From G020344215 sp039586575 (GTDB lineage Bacteria > Gemmatimonadota > Gemmatimonadetes > Palauibacterales > KS3-K002), in NCBI GenBank assembly GCA_039586575.1, contig JBDHKD010000004.1:20805-84804 (forward strand): a DNA stretch of 64,000 bases. The letters are read 5' to 3'. Shown here piece by piece: positions 8,929-17,617 of the stretch. Below the pieces are notes generated by a model. It was not told where the DNA came from. It did not search any database and saw only the letters and a list, made by a program, of their open reading frames with translations. Positions within the stretch are counted from its first letter, which is position 1, and each line of letters opens with the position of its first letter. The position numbers and the translations under genes were made by a program.

Positions 8929-9359
8929 CAGAGCGGGCGCTGACCGTCCACGTCAACGGATCCGAGGCCGTCTCGGCGTTGACGGCTCGTGAGGTCGAGT
9001 TGGCGGTAGTCGCGACAGTAGAAGCTGAGGAAATAGAGGTCGGCGAGTTCTCGATCACCTTCATCGATGGGCCGGCGATAGCCGCACTCCACGAGCAGCA
9101 CCTCCAGATACCCGGGGCTACCGACGTCATCGCCTTCAGCTTGGGGGAGCCGGACCTCCCGCTCGGCGATGTCTACATCTGCCCCGAGGTGGCCGAGGAG
9201 TCGGCGCGAGAGTACGGGGTGGCATTGCGGGAAGAACTGCTCCGCCTCGTAGTCCACGGTGTGCTCCACGTCCTGGGCCACGACCACCCCCAAGGGCCGG
9301 AGCGGGCGGACTGCGAGATGTTCCGCCTACAGGAAGAAATCCTCGCGCGCCTGGCCTGA
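8925..9359 (+). CDS. ybeY: Endoribonuclease YbeY
   Basis: Single-strand-specific metal-dependent RNase needed for 16S rRNA 3' maturation and ribosome quality control. The zinc signature HGVLHVLGHDH is intact. 144 residues is normal. GTG 8925 overlaps the stop of the 7TM-HD gene. It acts in the same pathway as the neighbouring PhoH family. Confidence 0.95.
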   Translation: MTERALTVHVNGSEAVSALTAREVELAVVATVEAEEIEVGEFSITFIDGPAIAALHEQHLQIPGATDVIAFSLGEPDLPLGDVYICPEVAEESAREYGVALREELLRLVVHGVLHVLGHDHPQGPERADCEMFRLQEEILARLA

Positions 9360-9411
9360 CCCTGCGGTGGACGGCGCTCGGCTGGCGCGCACGGCGCGGC
9401 CGCCGAGACCG

Positions 9412-9440
9412 TGGACGAAGTGACCTCCTTCGACTACAGT
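9412..9440 (+). promoter_or_regulatory. Weak candidate promoter before the DUF502 gene
   Basis: TGGACG (9412-9417), 17-base spacer, TACAGT (9435-9440), 18 bases before ATG 9459. It is the only promoter-like element in the 99-base gap after ybeY. Confidence 0.3.
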
Positions 9441-9458
9441 TAGGCCGGGTGAATCGTT

Positions 9459-9911
9459 ATGGCTAACAAGACTATCCTGCAACTGATCAGGCGTTACCTG
9501 CTGACCGGGGTCGTCGTCATCGCCCCGATCGGCCTCACTGCGTTCGTCCTCTGGTGGATCTTCACCCGACTCGACGCCATTCTCGGACGCATCTTCAACG
9601 TCATCGGCATCCGCATCCCGGGGCTGGGCCTGGTAGTACTGGTCCTGATCGTCATCGGGGTGGGCTGGGCGGCCCAGCAGGCGGTGGGGCGTGAGCTGAT
9701 CACCATTGGCAGGAACTGGCTCAAGAGATTCCCGCTGACGCGGACGGTGTATGGCGCGGCGAGCCAGATCGTCGAGCAGATCATCGGCGAGGACCGCAAG
9801 TTCTTCAAGTCGTGTGTGCTGGTCGAGTATCCGAGGCCCGGCTGCTGGGCGGTCGGGTTCCTGACGAGCGAGGCGGCTGGGGAGATCAGCGATGCGGCGA
9901 GCGAGGATTAG
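9459..9911 (+). CDS. DUF502 membrane protein, N-terminal part (ends at premature TAG)
   Basis: Two hydrophobic segments (about residues 13-33 and 50-68) and the DUF502 pattern RFPLTRTVYGAASQIVEQI and GCWAVGFLTSE identify the family, whose function is not known. The frame stops at TAG 9909-9911 after 150 residues, but the conserved remainder of the family continues in the same frame directly after the stop (9912-10085). A single base change, sequencing error or readthrough would explain this. It sits between ybeY and mgtE. Confidence 0.8.
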   Translation: MANKTILQLIRRYLLTGVVVIAPIGLTAFVLWWIFTRLDAILGRIFNVIGIRIPGLGLVVLVLIVIGVGWAAQQAVGRELITIGRNWLKRFPLTRTVYGAASQIVEQIIGEDRKFFKSCVLVEYPRPGCWAVGFLTSEAAGEISDAASED

Positions 9912-10085
9912 GTTGCCGTCTTCTTACCCACGACGCCGAACCCGACTTCCGGCTTCCTGGCCTTTCTGCCGCGCAGCCAGGTACGGCGCCTCGACATGAC
10001 CGTAGAGGAGGGATTCAAGCTGGTAGTCTCGGCGGGGGCCGTGACACCCGAGCTCATGCGGAGCGGCGGCGGTGAACGTGTCTAG
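9912..10085 (+). pseudogene. C-terminal remainder of the DUF502 protein, in frame after TAG
   Basis: Without any frame change, translation resumes as VAVFLPTTPNPTSGFLAFLP, the most conserved DUF502 segment (family form FVPTTPNPTSGFL), then LDMTVEEGFKLVVSAG and a stop at 10083-10085. The stop overlaps the GTG of mgtE (10072), as expected for an intact operon gene. The stretch has no start codon of its own near the motif. Confidence 0.7.
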
Positions 10086-11463
10086 TCAGGGGAGCCCCGG
10101 CAGGTTCAGCGACGCCCAGACCCTGGAGCTCAACATTGAGCGGGCTCGCCAGCTCCTGGAGACCGGCGATACAGAGGCGTTGCGCCTTTACCTGGAGGCG
10201 TTCCACCCCAGCGATCTGGCGGATCTGATCGAGTCGCTCGATGAGGACGAGCGGGGCGCCGTCGTTCGCGCGCTCCCCGACGAGCTCGCCTCGGAGACGC
10301 TCGCCGAGATGGAGGAGGAGGAGCACCCGGAAGAGCTGCTGATCGCGGAGCCAGAACGCGCCGCCGAGCTCGTCGAGGAGCTGGCGGCCGACGATGCCGC
10401 CGACATCATCGGTGAGTTGCCGCTGGAGAAGCAGCGCGAACTCCTGTCGCAACTGCCGATCCAGCTGGCGGATGAGCTGCGTGACCTGCTGGCCTACGAT
10501 GAGGAGTCGGCCGGCGGCGTCATGACCACCGAGGTCGTAGCCGTACAGGAGACGGCGTCGGTCGGCGAAGCGATCGACGAGATCCGCCGGCAGGTGGCTG
10601 AGGGTGAGGATTTCTACACAGTCTTTGTAGTCGACAGAGAGGGCCGCCTGTGCGGGACCGTGTCGTTCCAAGACCTCATCGTATCGCTGCCGTCGACGCC
10701 CATCGGCAAGATCACCGAACCACCCGTAGCGACGGTGCCCGCGACCATGGACCAGGAAGAGGTCGCGCGCCTCATGTCGCGGTACAACCTCGTCTCCGTG
10801 CCGGTCGTCGATCCGGTCGACCGACTGATCGGCCGCGTAACGTTCGACGACGTCATGGACATCCTGGAGGCGGAGACGACGGAGGACATCCTGCGCTTTT
10901 CGGGCGTTCTCGACGAAGAGTACGTGCACGGTGGCGTTGGCCAGTCGATAAGGAACCGGCTGCCTTGGCTCGCCGTAGCTCTGGTCACGACCTCGATCGC
11001 TGCCGCCGTAATCTACTTCTATCGCGATACCGTCGAGCAGGTTGTGATCCTGGCGGCCATCATGCCCGTCATCGCAGCGCTCGGCGGCAACGCCGGCACC
11101 CAGGCGCTTGCCGTGACGGTGAGAAGACTCGCGCTCTCACCGGAGCGCTCCGGCACCTGGGGCGTCGTGGTCAAGGAGTTGGCTGTCGGCCTGATCAATG
11201 GCGCGGCAATCGGAACCCTGGCGGCGTTGCTGGGCTACCTGCTGCCCGGGGGCAACATCTATCTGGGATTCGTCGTCCTCTTGGCCATGTGGGGCAACTT
11301 GATCGTGGCCGGGTTCGCCGGTGCCTTCGTGCCGGTGCTGCTCGAGAAGTTGGGCGCCGACCCGGCGGTGGCCTCTTCGGTGTTCTTCACCGCATTCACC
11401 GATATCTTCGGGTTCTTCCTGTTGCTGACCCTGGCCAGCCGGATTCTGCTTCCACAGCTCTGA
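10072..11463 (+). CDS. mgtE: Magnesium transporter MgtE
   Basis: Mg2+ channel/transporter. In order: a helical acidic N domain (residues 1-130; LYLEAFHPSDLADLIESL), two CBS domains (about 135-260; EESAGGVMTTE is the family hinge), a plug helix, and five membrane helices (about 290-463) carrying GGNAGTQ (near 340), the family's pore signature. 463 residues is normal. GTG 10072 lies inside the reading frame of the broken DUF502 gene. Opening is expected to be gated by intracellular Mg2+ binding to the N and CBS domains. Confidence 0.95.
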   Translation: MNVSSQGSPGRFSDAQTLELNIERARQLLETGDTEALRLYLEAFHPSDLADLIESLDEDERGAVVRALPDELASETLAEMEEEEHPEELLIAEPERAAELVEELAADDAADIIGELPLEKQRELLSQLPIQLADELRDLLAYDEESAGGVMTTEVVAVQETASVGEAIDEIRRQVAEGEDFYTVFVVDREGRLCGTVSFQDLIVSLPSTPIGKITEPPVATVPATMDQEEVARLMSRYNLVSVPVVDPVDRLIGRVTFDDVMDILEAETTEDILRFSGVLDEEYVHGGVGQSIRNRLPWLAVALVTTSIAAAVIYFYRDTVEQVVILAAIMPVIAALGGNAGTQALAVTVRRLALSPERSGTWGVVVKELAVGLINGAAIGTLAALLGYLLPGGNIYLGFVVLLAMWGNLIVAGFAGAFVPVLLEKLGADPAVASSVFFTAFTDIFGFFLLLTLASRILLPQL

Positions 11464-11557
11464 TTTCGGACCGGCGGCCCTGCAGCCGCGGCTCGACCCC
11501 TGTGAGCGGGCTCGCAGATCGGTTATTTTTCTCCGGTACCTAAGAGTCGGGGTTGGT

Positions 11558-12625
11558 GTGGAGGCACTGAAGTCTAGCGAACGCGAGCTCTTGCAGGCGT
11601 TCGAAGCTGGCGAGGCCCGGGCTCTGGCCCGGGCCATTTCGTGGGTCGAGAATAGCCGCCCAGGCTTCGAAGCGCTGCTCAGCGCGCTGCACGGGAAGGT
11701 CGGACGAGCGCACCGGATCGGCATCACCGGGCCGCCCGGGGCCGGTAAGTCCACGTTGATCCACGCGCTGGCGCACGCGGTGCGCAAGAACGCCGAGCGC
11801 GTGGGCGTGGTAGCCGTCGATCCGACCTCGCCCTTCACCGGTGGCGCTCTGCTGGGCGACCGTATACGTATGACCGGAACGTCCGGCGACGACGGCGTGT
11901 TCATCCGCTCGATGGCAACCCGCGGGTCGGTGGGCGGACTGGCGACGACGACGCGGGAAGTCGCCGATCTGATGGACGCCTTCGGTTTCGAGCGCGTGGT
12001 CGTCGAAACGGTCGGCGTCGGCCAGTCGGAGCTCGAGATCGCCGAGGCCGCGGACACCACCGTGGTCGTGTTGACGCCCGAGTCGGGCGACTCGATCCAG
12101 GCGATGAAGGCCGGCCTGATGGAGATCGCCGATATCTTCGTGGTCAACAAAGCCGACCGGCCGGAGGCCGCCCGGGCGGCCGGCGAGCTGAAGACGATCC
12201 TACGCATCCGCCAGGGACAGGTCTTCGACCGCGTTCCCGCGCATCATGGTGTAGATCTGAACGAGCTTGCGCGGCGTCGGGCCGAGCCAGCGAAGACCCG
12301 CAGCACGCCGGAGGATAGGCCGCGAAGTTGGGAGATCCCGGTCCTCATGACCACCGCCCACGACGGTGCCGGCGTAGCGAAGCTGATGGAGAGCCTGGAC
12401 TCTCACTACGCCTGGCTCCAGGAGACGGGTGAGCTCACGCAACGACGCCGCAAACGCCTACTAGAGCGTGTGCGTGCCGTTGTCGACCGCAGTTTGCGGA
12501 ACCAAGTCTGGCAGGACGGTGAAGGAGAGGCGCTGCTCGACGCGGCGCGCGCCGATCTGGAATCGGGACGCCGCACGCCTTACGATGTAGCGGCAGAGAT
12601 ACTGAAGGCAGTCGGCAATCAGTAA
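11558..12625 (+). CDS. meaB: Methylmalonyl-CoA mutase-associated GTPase MeaB
   Basis: G3E-family P-loop GTPase that protects and reloads the B12-dependent acyl-CoA mutase. Walker A GPPGAGKST lies at about residues 58-66, followed by VVAVDPTSPFTGGALLGDR and the NKAD base-recognition motif (FVVNKADR). 355 residues is normal, with a C-terminal dimerisation arm. GTG 11558 is the start. It is directly followed by the mutase large subunit, its functional partner; its stop codon falls inside the 32-base repeat at 12620-12651. Confidence 0.94.
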   Translation: MEALKSSERELLQAFEAGEARALARAISWVENSRPGFEALLSALHGKVGRAHRIGITGPPGAGKSTLIHALAHAVRKNAERVGVVAVDPTSPFTGGALLGDRIRMTGTSGDDGVFIRSMATRGSVGGLATTTREVADLMDAFGFERVVVETVGVGQSELEIAEAADTTVVVLTPESGDSIQAMKAGLMEIADIFVVNKADRPEAARAAGELKTILRIRQGQVFDRVPAHHGVDLNELARRRAEPAKTRSTPEDRPRSWEIPVLMTTAHDGAGVAKLMESLDSHYAWLQETGELTQRRRKRLLERVRAVVDRSLRNQVWQDGEGEALLDAARADLESGRRTPYDVAAEILKAVGNQ

Positions 12626-12651
12626 TCGGTAGCCAGTAACCAGTGATCGGT
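12620..12651 (+). repeat. 32-base dispersed repeat, copy 1
   Basis: CAGTAATC, 18 bases, ATCGGT. The 18-base interior is also built of CAGTAA/CAGTGA-like units. The meaB stop codon lies within it. A second copy with the same end motifs and the same 18-base interval is inverted at 14400-14431, so the pair brackets the mutase gene. Confidence 0.55.
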
Positions 12652-12658
12652 ACTCGAC

Positions 12659-14386
12659 ATGGCTGATAGCGAGAAGAAGACGTCGGTGGAGGCTCTGGCC
12701 GCTGAGAACCAGGAGTTGAAGGCGGAGCTCGATAGACTGCGGCGCGAGCGTGCGGCGTGGCTCGGCAAGTATGGCTCTTTGCCCGGGCGCGATGAAGTAC
12801 TGTTCGACACCCTCTCGGGCCGCGAACTGGCACCGCTCTATACCCCTCTGGACACCGGAGCTTACCATCCGGAGTACCTGGACAATCTCGGGTTCCCCGG
12901 CGAGTACCCGTTCACGCGGGGGCCGTATACGACCATGTACCGTACGCGGCTCTGGACGATGCGCCAGTTCTCGGGCTTCGGTACGTCGGAGGAGACCAAC
13001 CAGCGCTATAAGTATCTGCTCGAGCATGGTCAGACGGGGCTGTCGGTGGCTTTCGATTTCCCGACCCTCATGGGCTACGACTCGGATGACGCGCGCTCGG
13101 AAGGCGAAGTCGGCGTCTGCGGTGTGGCGATCTCGAGCATGGCCGACATGGAGACGCTGTTCGACGGGATCCCGCTCGCGGACGTGTCGGTCTCCATGAC
13201 CATCAATGGGCCAGCGATGATGCTCTATTGCTTCCTGCTGGCGACGGCGGAGAAGCAGGGCGTCGATCTGAAGCAGTTCAGGGGAACGATCCAGAACGAC
13301 ATTCTGAAGGAGTACATGGCGCAGCATGCCTGGATCTTCCCGCCGGAGCCGGCGCTGAAGATCATCGCCGACATCTTCGAGTGGTCGTCGGTGAACGCTC
13401 CGAAATTCAATACCATCTCGATCAGCGGCTACCATATCCGTGAGGCCGGGTCGACAGCAGTGCAGGAACTCGCCTTCACGCTCAAGAACGGGTTCACCTA
13501 CGTGGAGAAGGGGATCGAGCGCGGCCTCGACGTCGACGAGTTCGCGCCCAGGCTCTCCTTCTTTTGGGACGTGCACAACGACTTCTTCGAGGAGATCGCC
13601 AAGTTCCGAGCCGCACGACGCATCTGGGCCCGCCACATGAACGAGATCTACGGGGCCAAGGACCCAGAAAGCTGGCGCCTGCGCACCCACGCCCAGACGG
13701 CAGGTGTGTCGCTACTGGCCCAGCAGCCGGAGAACAACATCGCTCGCGTCGCGTACCAGGGGCTGGCGGCGGTCCTCGGTGGCACCCAGTCGCTCCACAC
13801 CAACGCCCTGGACGAGACCCTGGCGTTGCCGACCGAGAAGGCCGTTCGTATCGCGCTTCGCACGCAGCAGATCTTGGCCTATGAGACTGGCGTCGCCAAC
13901 ACCATCGACCCGCTGGCCGGGTCCTACTTCGTGGAGTGGCTGACGGACAGAATGGAAGAGGATGCGGAGCGCATCTTCACCGAGATCGATGAGATGGGCG
14001 GGGTGGTCAAAGGTATCGAGGAGGGTTACTTCCAGGGCCAGATCGCCTTGTCCGCGGAACGCTTCCAGCACGAAGTCGAGTCGAACCAGCGCATCGTCGT
14101 CGGCGTCAATGATTTCACCGGCGGAAACGAGGACTTGTCGATCGATCTGTTGAAGATCGGCCCCGAGATCGAGTCGAAGCAGCGCCAGCGCCTGGCCAGC
14201 CTTAGAGAGCGCCGCGAGCAAGCCCAAGTCGACCGCGCCCTGGAAGCCCTGGCGCATGCTGCCCGCAACGGAGACAACCTCATGGAGCCCATGCTGGATG
14301 CGGTGCGCGCCTACGCCACGCTCGGCGAGATCCGTCACGCGCTGGAGAGAATCTACGGCCGCTTCAGAGAGCCGGTGTTCTTCTAA
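12659..14386 (+). CDS. Methylmalonyl-CoA mutase large (catalytic) subunit
   Basis: TIM-barrel acyl-CoA mutase subunit without the B12-binding domain; with the small subunit (15519-15935) it interconverts methylmalonyl-CoA and succinyl-CoA. A short coiled-coil lead (residues 1-40) precedes the family motif YPFTRGPYTTMYRTRLWTMR, the FGTSEETN loop, and GGTQSLHTNALDE / TGVANTIDPLAGSYFVE. The RGPYxTMY form resembles methylmalonyl mutases rather than isobutyryl or 2-hydroxyisobutyryl mutases, though specificity is not proven by sequence. 575 residues matches stand-alone large subunits. It is preceded by meaB and bracketed by an inverted repeat pair. Confidence 0.92.
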   Translation: MADSEKKTSVEALAAENQELKAELDRLRRERAAWLGKYGSLPGRDEVLFDTLSGRELAPLYTPLDTGAYHPEYLDNLGFPGEYPFTRGPYTTMYRTRLWTMRQFSGFGTSEETNQRYKYLLEHGQTGLSVAFDFPTLMGYDSDDARSEGEVGVCGVAISSMADMETLFDGIPLADVSVSMTINGPAMMLYCFLLATAEKQGVDLKQFRGTIQNDILKEYMAQHAWIFPPEPALKIIADIFEWSSVNAPKFNTISISGYHIREAGSTAVQELAFTLKNGFTYVEKGIERGLDVDEFAPRLSFFWDVHNDFFEEIAKFRAARRIWARHMNEIYGAKDPESWRLRTHAQTAGVSLLAQQPENNIARVAYQGLAAVLGGTQSLHTNALDETLALPTEKAVRIALRTQQILAYETGVANTIDPLAGSYFVEWLTDRMEEDAERIFTEIDEMGGVVKGIEEGYFQGQIALSAERFQHEVESNQRIVVGVNDFTGGNEDLSIDLLKIGPEIESKQRQRLASLRERREQAQVDRALEALAHAARNGDNLMEPMLDAVRAYATLGEIRHALERIYGRFREPVFF

Positions 14387-14399
14387 GCAGCACCCGGTC

Positions 14400-14431
14400 A
14401 CCGATTACCGAATAACGATCGCTGATTACTG
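14400..14431 (-). repeat. 32-base dispersed repeat, copy 2 (inverted)
   Basis: Read on the minus strand: CAGTAATC, 18 bases, ATCGGT, the same end motifs and interval as 12620-12651. It lies just after the mutase stop and overlaps the likely first codons of galT. Confidence 0.55.
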
Positions 14432-14472
14432 AGTTTCCGCAGATCCGCACCAACGCGCTTACCGGCGAACGG

Positions 14473-15462
14473 GTGGTCGTGGCGCCGGGGAGAGCAGAGC
14501 GCCCGGTCCCGTCGGCCGCGCCGAGCCCGGCGCCGAGGGCCAGAGCTTTCGACCCGACGTGCCCGTTCTGCCCTGGCAACGAGCAAGATACGCCGAGAGA
14601 GTTATTCCGGATCCCCGCGGCGCCGCCGGCCGCCGAGGCGGGTTGGCGCGTGCGTGTGGTAGAGAACAAGTACCCGGCACTGTCCTCGGCGCAGGAAAGC
14701 GGGAGGCTAGAGGAATTGGGTGCCTTCCAGCGTATCGAACCCGGCCGAGGCCGGCATGAGGTGATCGTAGAGACTCCGCAGCACGACCTCGACCTCACCG
14801 CTCTCAGCAATGGCGAGATCCTCGAAGTGCTTCAGACATACCGGGCCCGGTTCGCCGCAGCCGTGTCCGATTCGCATGTCGAGCATCTGGTCATCTTCCG
14901 TAACCAGGGCCCACGGGCGCACGCTTCGCTCGAACACCCGCATTCACAACTCGTGGGCCTCCCTTTTATTCCGCCTCTGGTTGAGGAAGTGCTCGAGCGC
15001 TCAAGGCGATATCGGACCGAGCGGACGGACATGTTGCTGCTCGATATGGCGCGGGCTGAGATCGAGAGTGGTAGCCGGCTCGTTCTGGCGACCGAGCGCC
15101 TCGCTGCTTTCGTCCCGTTCGCCGCGGCCCACGAATACGAGATCTGGATCGTGCCGCGCCTCGCCCCCGCGCGCTTCGACCGGGTTGATGATCCGCTCTT
15201 GCTCGACCTGGCGCGTGTTCTGCGCCGGGTCCTCGGGGCGCTGGCGGAGACGCTCGAGCAGCCGGATTACAACTACGTACTGCACACGCCACCGCTAAAA
15301 GCGGGCGCGGAGAAACTGATCCCCTGGTACGTGCAGGTCATCCCGCGCCACGCCGTCAGCGCAGGTTTCGAGATGGGGATCGGGGTACGGATCGTCGCGA
15401 CACCGCCAGAGGAGGCGGCCGGGCGCATCCGTTCAGCGCTCGACGAGGTTGCCGCCGTGTGA
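14473..15462 (+). CDS. galT: Galactose-1-phosphate uridylyltransferase
   Basis: HIT-superfamily nucleotidyltransferase of the Leloir pathway (or a UDP-sugar relative). The active-site HPH is in SLEHPHSQLVG, and the zinc-site CPFCPGNE (Cys-x2-Cys) near the N-terminus is present. 329 residues from the first canonical start (GTG 14473). However, the frame is open from 14416 and encodes TEFPQIRTNALTGERVVVA, which matches the usual GalT opening (R-x-N-P-x-TG-x-WV). So translation probably begins earlier, at CTG 14422 or ATT 14425, inside a repeat copy. It is an odd guest between the two mutase subunits. Confidence 0.88.
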   Translation: MVVAPGRAERPVPSAAPSPAPRARAFDPTCPFCPGNEQDTPRELFRIPAAPPAAEAGWRVRVVENKYPALSSAQESGRLEELGAFQRIEPGRGRHEVIVETPQHDLDLTALSNGEILEVLQTYRARFAAAVSDSHVEHLVIFRNQGPRAHASLEHPHSQLVGLPFIPPLVEEVLERSRRYRTERTDMLLLDMARAEIESGSRLVLATERLAAFVPFAAAHEYEIWIVPRLAPARFDRVDDPLLLDLARVLRRVLGALAETLEQPDYNYVLHTPPLKAGAEKLIPWYVQVIPRHAVSAGFEMGIGVRIVATPPEEAAGRIRSALDEVAAV

Positions 15463-15477
15463 GGGCACAGATATTTT
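15449..15477 (+). promoter_or_regulatory. Candidate promoter for the B12 subunit/carboxylase genes
   Basis: TTGCCG (15449-15454), 17-base spacer, TATTTT (15472-15477), about 40 bases before the ATG at 15519. It would give the downstream genes a start separate from galT. Confidence 0.35.
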
Positions 15478-15518
15478 GCGGACGCGAGACTCAACGGTAA
15501 CTCACAGACCACAAGCTT

Positions 15519-15935
15519 ATGGCAAATCGTAAGATACGCGTGCTGGTGGGCAAGCCGGGCCTCGACGGTCACGACCGCGGTGCCAAGGTCGTCGCCGCCG
15601 CGCTGCGTGACGCCGGTATGGAAGTCATCTACACGGGCCTACACCAGACGCCGGAGCAGATCGTTCAGGCGGCTATCCAGGAAGATGTGGATGTGGTGGC
15701 GCTCTCGATTCTCTCCGGCGCCCACATGACGCTCTTTCCCCGAGTCCTCAACCTGCTTCGAGATAGAGGGCTAGACAACGTGCTGCTGACCGGTGGCGGC
15801 ATCATCCCTTCGGAGGACATGGAAAAGCTGGAGGACATGGGCGTGGGCCGGCTGTTCGGGCCCGGGACCTCAACGTCAGAGGCGGTCGACTACATCCGGA
15901 AGTGGTTCGCCGAGAGTAGCGCGGGTGTCGAGTAG
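15519..15935 (+). CDS. Methylmalonyl-CoA mutase small subunit (B12-binding)
   Basis: Stand-alone cobalamin-binding Rossmann-like subunit. The base-off/His-on signature is DGHDRG with the cobalt-ligating His18, followed by LSILSGAH and LTGGGIIP, which hold the nucleotide tail. 138 residues is the usual length for the separate domain. It pairs with the large subunit at 12659-14386; two-gene mutases of this type are known in Archaea and several bacteria. galT separates the two here. Confidence 0.93.
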   Translation: MANRKIRVLVGKPGLDGHDRGAKVVAAALRDAGMEVIYTGLHQTPEQIVQAAIQEDVDVVALSILSGAHMTLFPRVLNLLRDRGLDNVLLTGGGIIPSEDMEKLEDMGVGRLFGPGTSTSEAVDYIRKWFAESSAGVE

Positions 15936-15979
15936 TCCGCCCCGCAGACTTCTCGCACGAACCTGGTGGGAGGACAAGT

Positions 15980-17617
15980 GTGAGTGCGGCAGAGCGTGAG
16001 CCGCGGATGCGCCGTCTGGCGGCCGAGCTGAAGGAGCTCGAGGCCGGGCTGCGCCAGGGCGGCGGGCCGAAGAAGGTCGAGAAGCAGCACTCGGAGGGCA
16101 AGCTCACGGCGCGCGAGCGACTCGACTTGCTTTTCGATGATGGTTCCTATTTCCAGGAAGTCGGCCTCTTGGTCGCTTACGACCAGTACGATGGCAAGGC
16201 GCCTGGCGCCGGCGTGGTCACGGGATTCGGGACGGTCGAGGGCCGCGAGGTCGTCGTCGTGGCGAACGACGCGACGGTGAAGGCGGGTTCTTGGTGGCCG
16301 GAGACGATCCCCAAGATGCTGCGGGCGCAAGAGATCGCGATGCGCTGTCACATCCCGATCATCTACCTGGTCGACTCGTCCGGCATCAACCTCCCGTATC
16401 AGGGCGGTGTCTTCCCAGGTCAGTACGGAGCGGCGCGACTCTTCTACTACAACTCGCTCATGCGGCGCTACCTGAAAGTGCCGCAAATCTCAGCCGTGAT
16501 GGGAAACTGCATCGCCGGTGGCGCCTATCTGCCGGCGCTCTCCGACGTGATCTTCATGGTCAAAGGCACCAGCTTCATGGGCCTCGGTGGTCCCAACCTC
16601 GTGAAAGGGGCGACGGGCCAGACGGTCGATGCGGAGACGTTAGGCGGTGCCGACACGCACACCAAGATCTCGGGTGTAGCTCACTACGAGCCGGAGAACG
16701 ACGAGCGCTGCGTCGAGAGTATCCGCCAGTACGTTGCCGATCTGCCACGGAGCCAAGGGATCCCCATCACGATCGTGGAGCCGCGGCCGCCGGTGCGCTC
16801 GCCCGCTGAGGCGTACGACTTGCTGCCGAACGACCACCGCAGCGGCTACGACATGCGGGCCGTGCTGGAGACGATCGTCGACGAAGGCGAGTGGATCGAG
16901 TTTCAGCCTGAGCGTGCTGCCGAGATGATCTGCGTCGATGCCCACATCAACGGAATCCCCGTCGGTATCCTCGCCAACAACCGCGCGATCGTTCGGGATC
17001 AGCGGTCCGGGCCACCACGCTTCGGTGGCATCATCTACACGGAGAGCGCCGAGAAGTGTGCCTACTACATAGAGACGTGTGACCGGCACCGCAGGCCGCT
17101 GCTTTACGTTCAGGATGTGTCGGGCTTCATGGTGGGCACCGATGCGGAGCATTCAGGAATCATCCGGGCGGGCGCGCAGATGGTGGAGGCGATGTCGGTA
17201 GCGATGGCGCCCAAAATCGTCCTGACCATCAACCACGCCAGCGGCGCCGGCTACTACGCCATGGCCGGCCAAGGCTTCGACCCGGACTTCATTTTCTCTT
17301 GGCCCACGGGGCGCATGGGTGTGATGGAGGGTGAAGCGGCGGCGCAGGCGGTCCACGGGCGGGCGATCGACCAGGCCAAGGAGGCCAAGCGCGAACTGGA
17401 TCCGGAGACCCAGGCCAAAGTGGAGAAGACGCTGGCGACTTACGAGCACCAACTCGACGCTCGCTATGCCGCGGCCCGTGGCTACGTCGACGCCGTGGTC
17501 ACGCCGGAGGAAACGCGCCCCGCCTTGACGCTGGCGCTGCGGGCGGCGATCCAGAACCGGGGACCTCACATCGGTCCTTTCGCCCTCCCGGGATCGCTGG
17601 AAACGTTCCTCAAGTGA
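15980..17617 (+). CDS. Acyl-CoA carboxylase, carboxyltransferase (beta) subunit
   Basis: Biotin-dependent carboxyltransferase with two crotonase-fold halves (about residues 30-290 and 300-540). The KLTARERLDLLFDDGSY opening, GAYLPALSDVIFMV and GAGYYAMAGQGFDPDF oxyanion regions are seen. It could act on propionyl-CoA, feeding the mutase, or on methylcrotonyl/geranyl-CoA, which its AtuA neighbour would suggest. The biotin carboxylase/BCCP subunit is not in the window. GTG 15980 starts it after GGGAGGA. It overlaps the AtuA-family gene by four bases (GTGA). Confidence 0.9.
   Translation: MSAAEREPRMRRLAAELKELEAGLRQGGGPKKVEKQHSEGKLTARERLDLLFDDGSYFQEVGLLVAYDQYDGKAPGAGVVTGFGTVEGREVVVVANDATVKAGSWWPETIPKMLRAQEIAMRCHIPIIYLVDSSGINLPYQGGVFPGQYGAARLFYYNSLMRRYLKVPQISAVMGNCIAGGAYLPALSDVIFMVKGTSFMGLGGPNLVKGATGQTVDAETLGGADTHTKISGVAHYEPENDERCVESIRQYVADLPRSQGIPITIVEPRPPVRSPAEAYDLLPNDHRSGYDMRAVLETIVDEGEWIEFQPERAAEMICVDAHINGIPVGILANNRAIVRDQRSGPPRFGGIIYTESAEKCAYYIETCDRHRRPLLYVQDVSGFMVGTDAEHSGIIRAGAQMVEAMSVAMAPKIVLTINHASGAGYYAMAGQGFDPDFIFSWPTGRMGVMEGEAAAQAVHGRAIDQAKEAKRELDPETQAKVEKTLATYEHQLDARYAAARGYVDAVVTPEETRPALTLALRAAIQNRGPHIGPFALPGSLETFLK

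Noticed and set aside
11464..15518. Cobalamin riboswitch before the mutase genes
   Set aside because: Gaps are short (33-95 bases) and no B12-box-like sequence was recognised.
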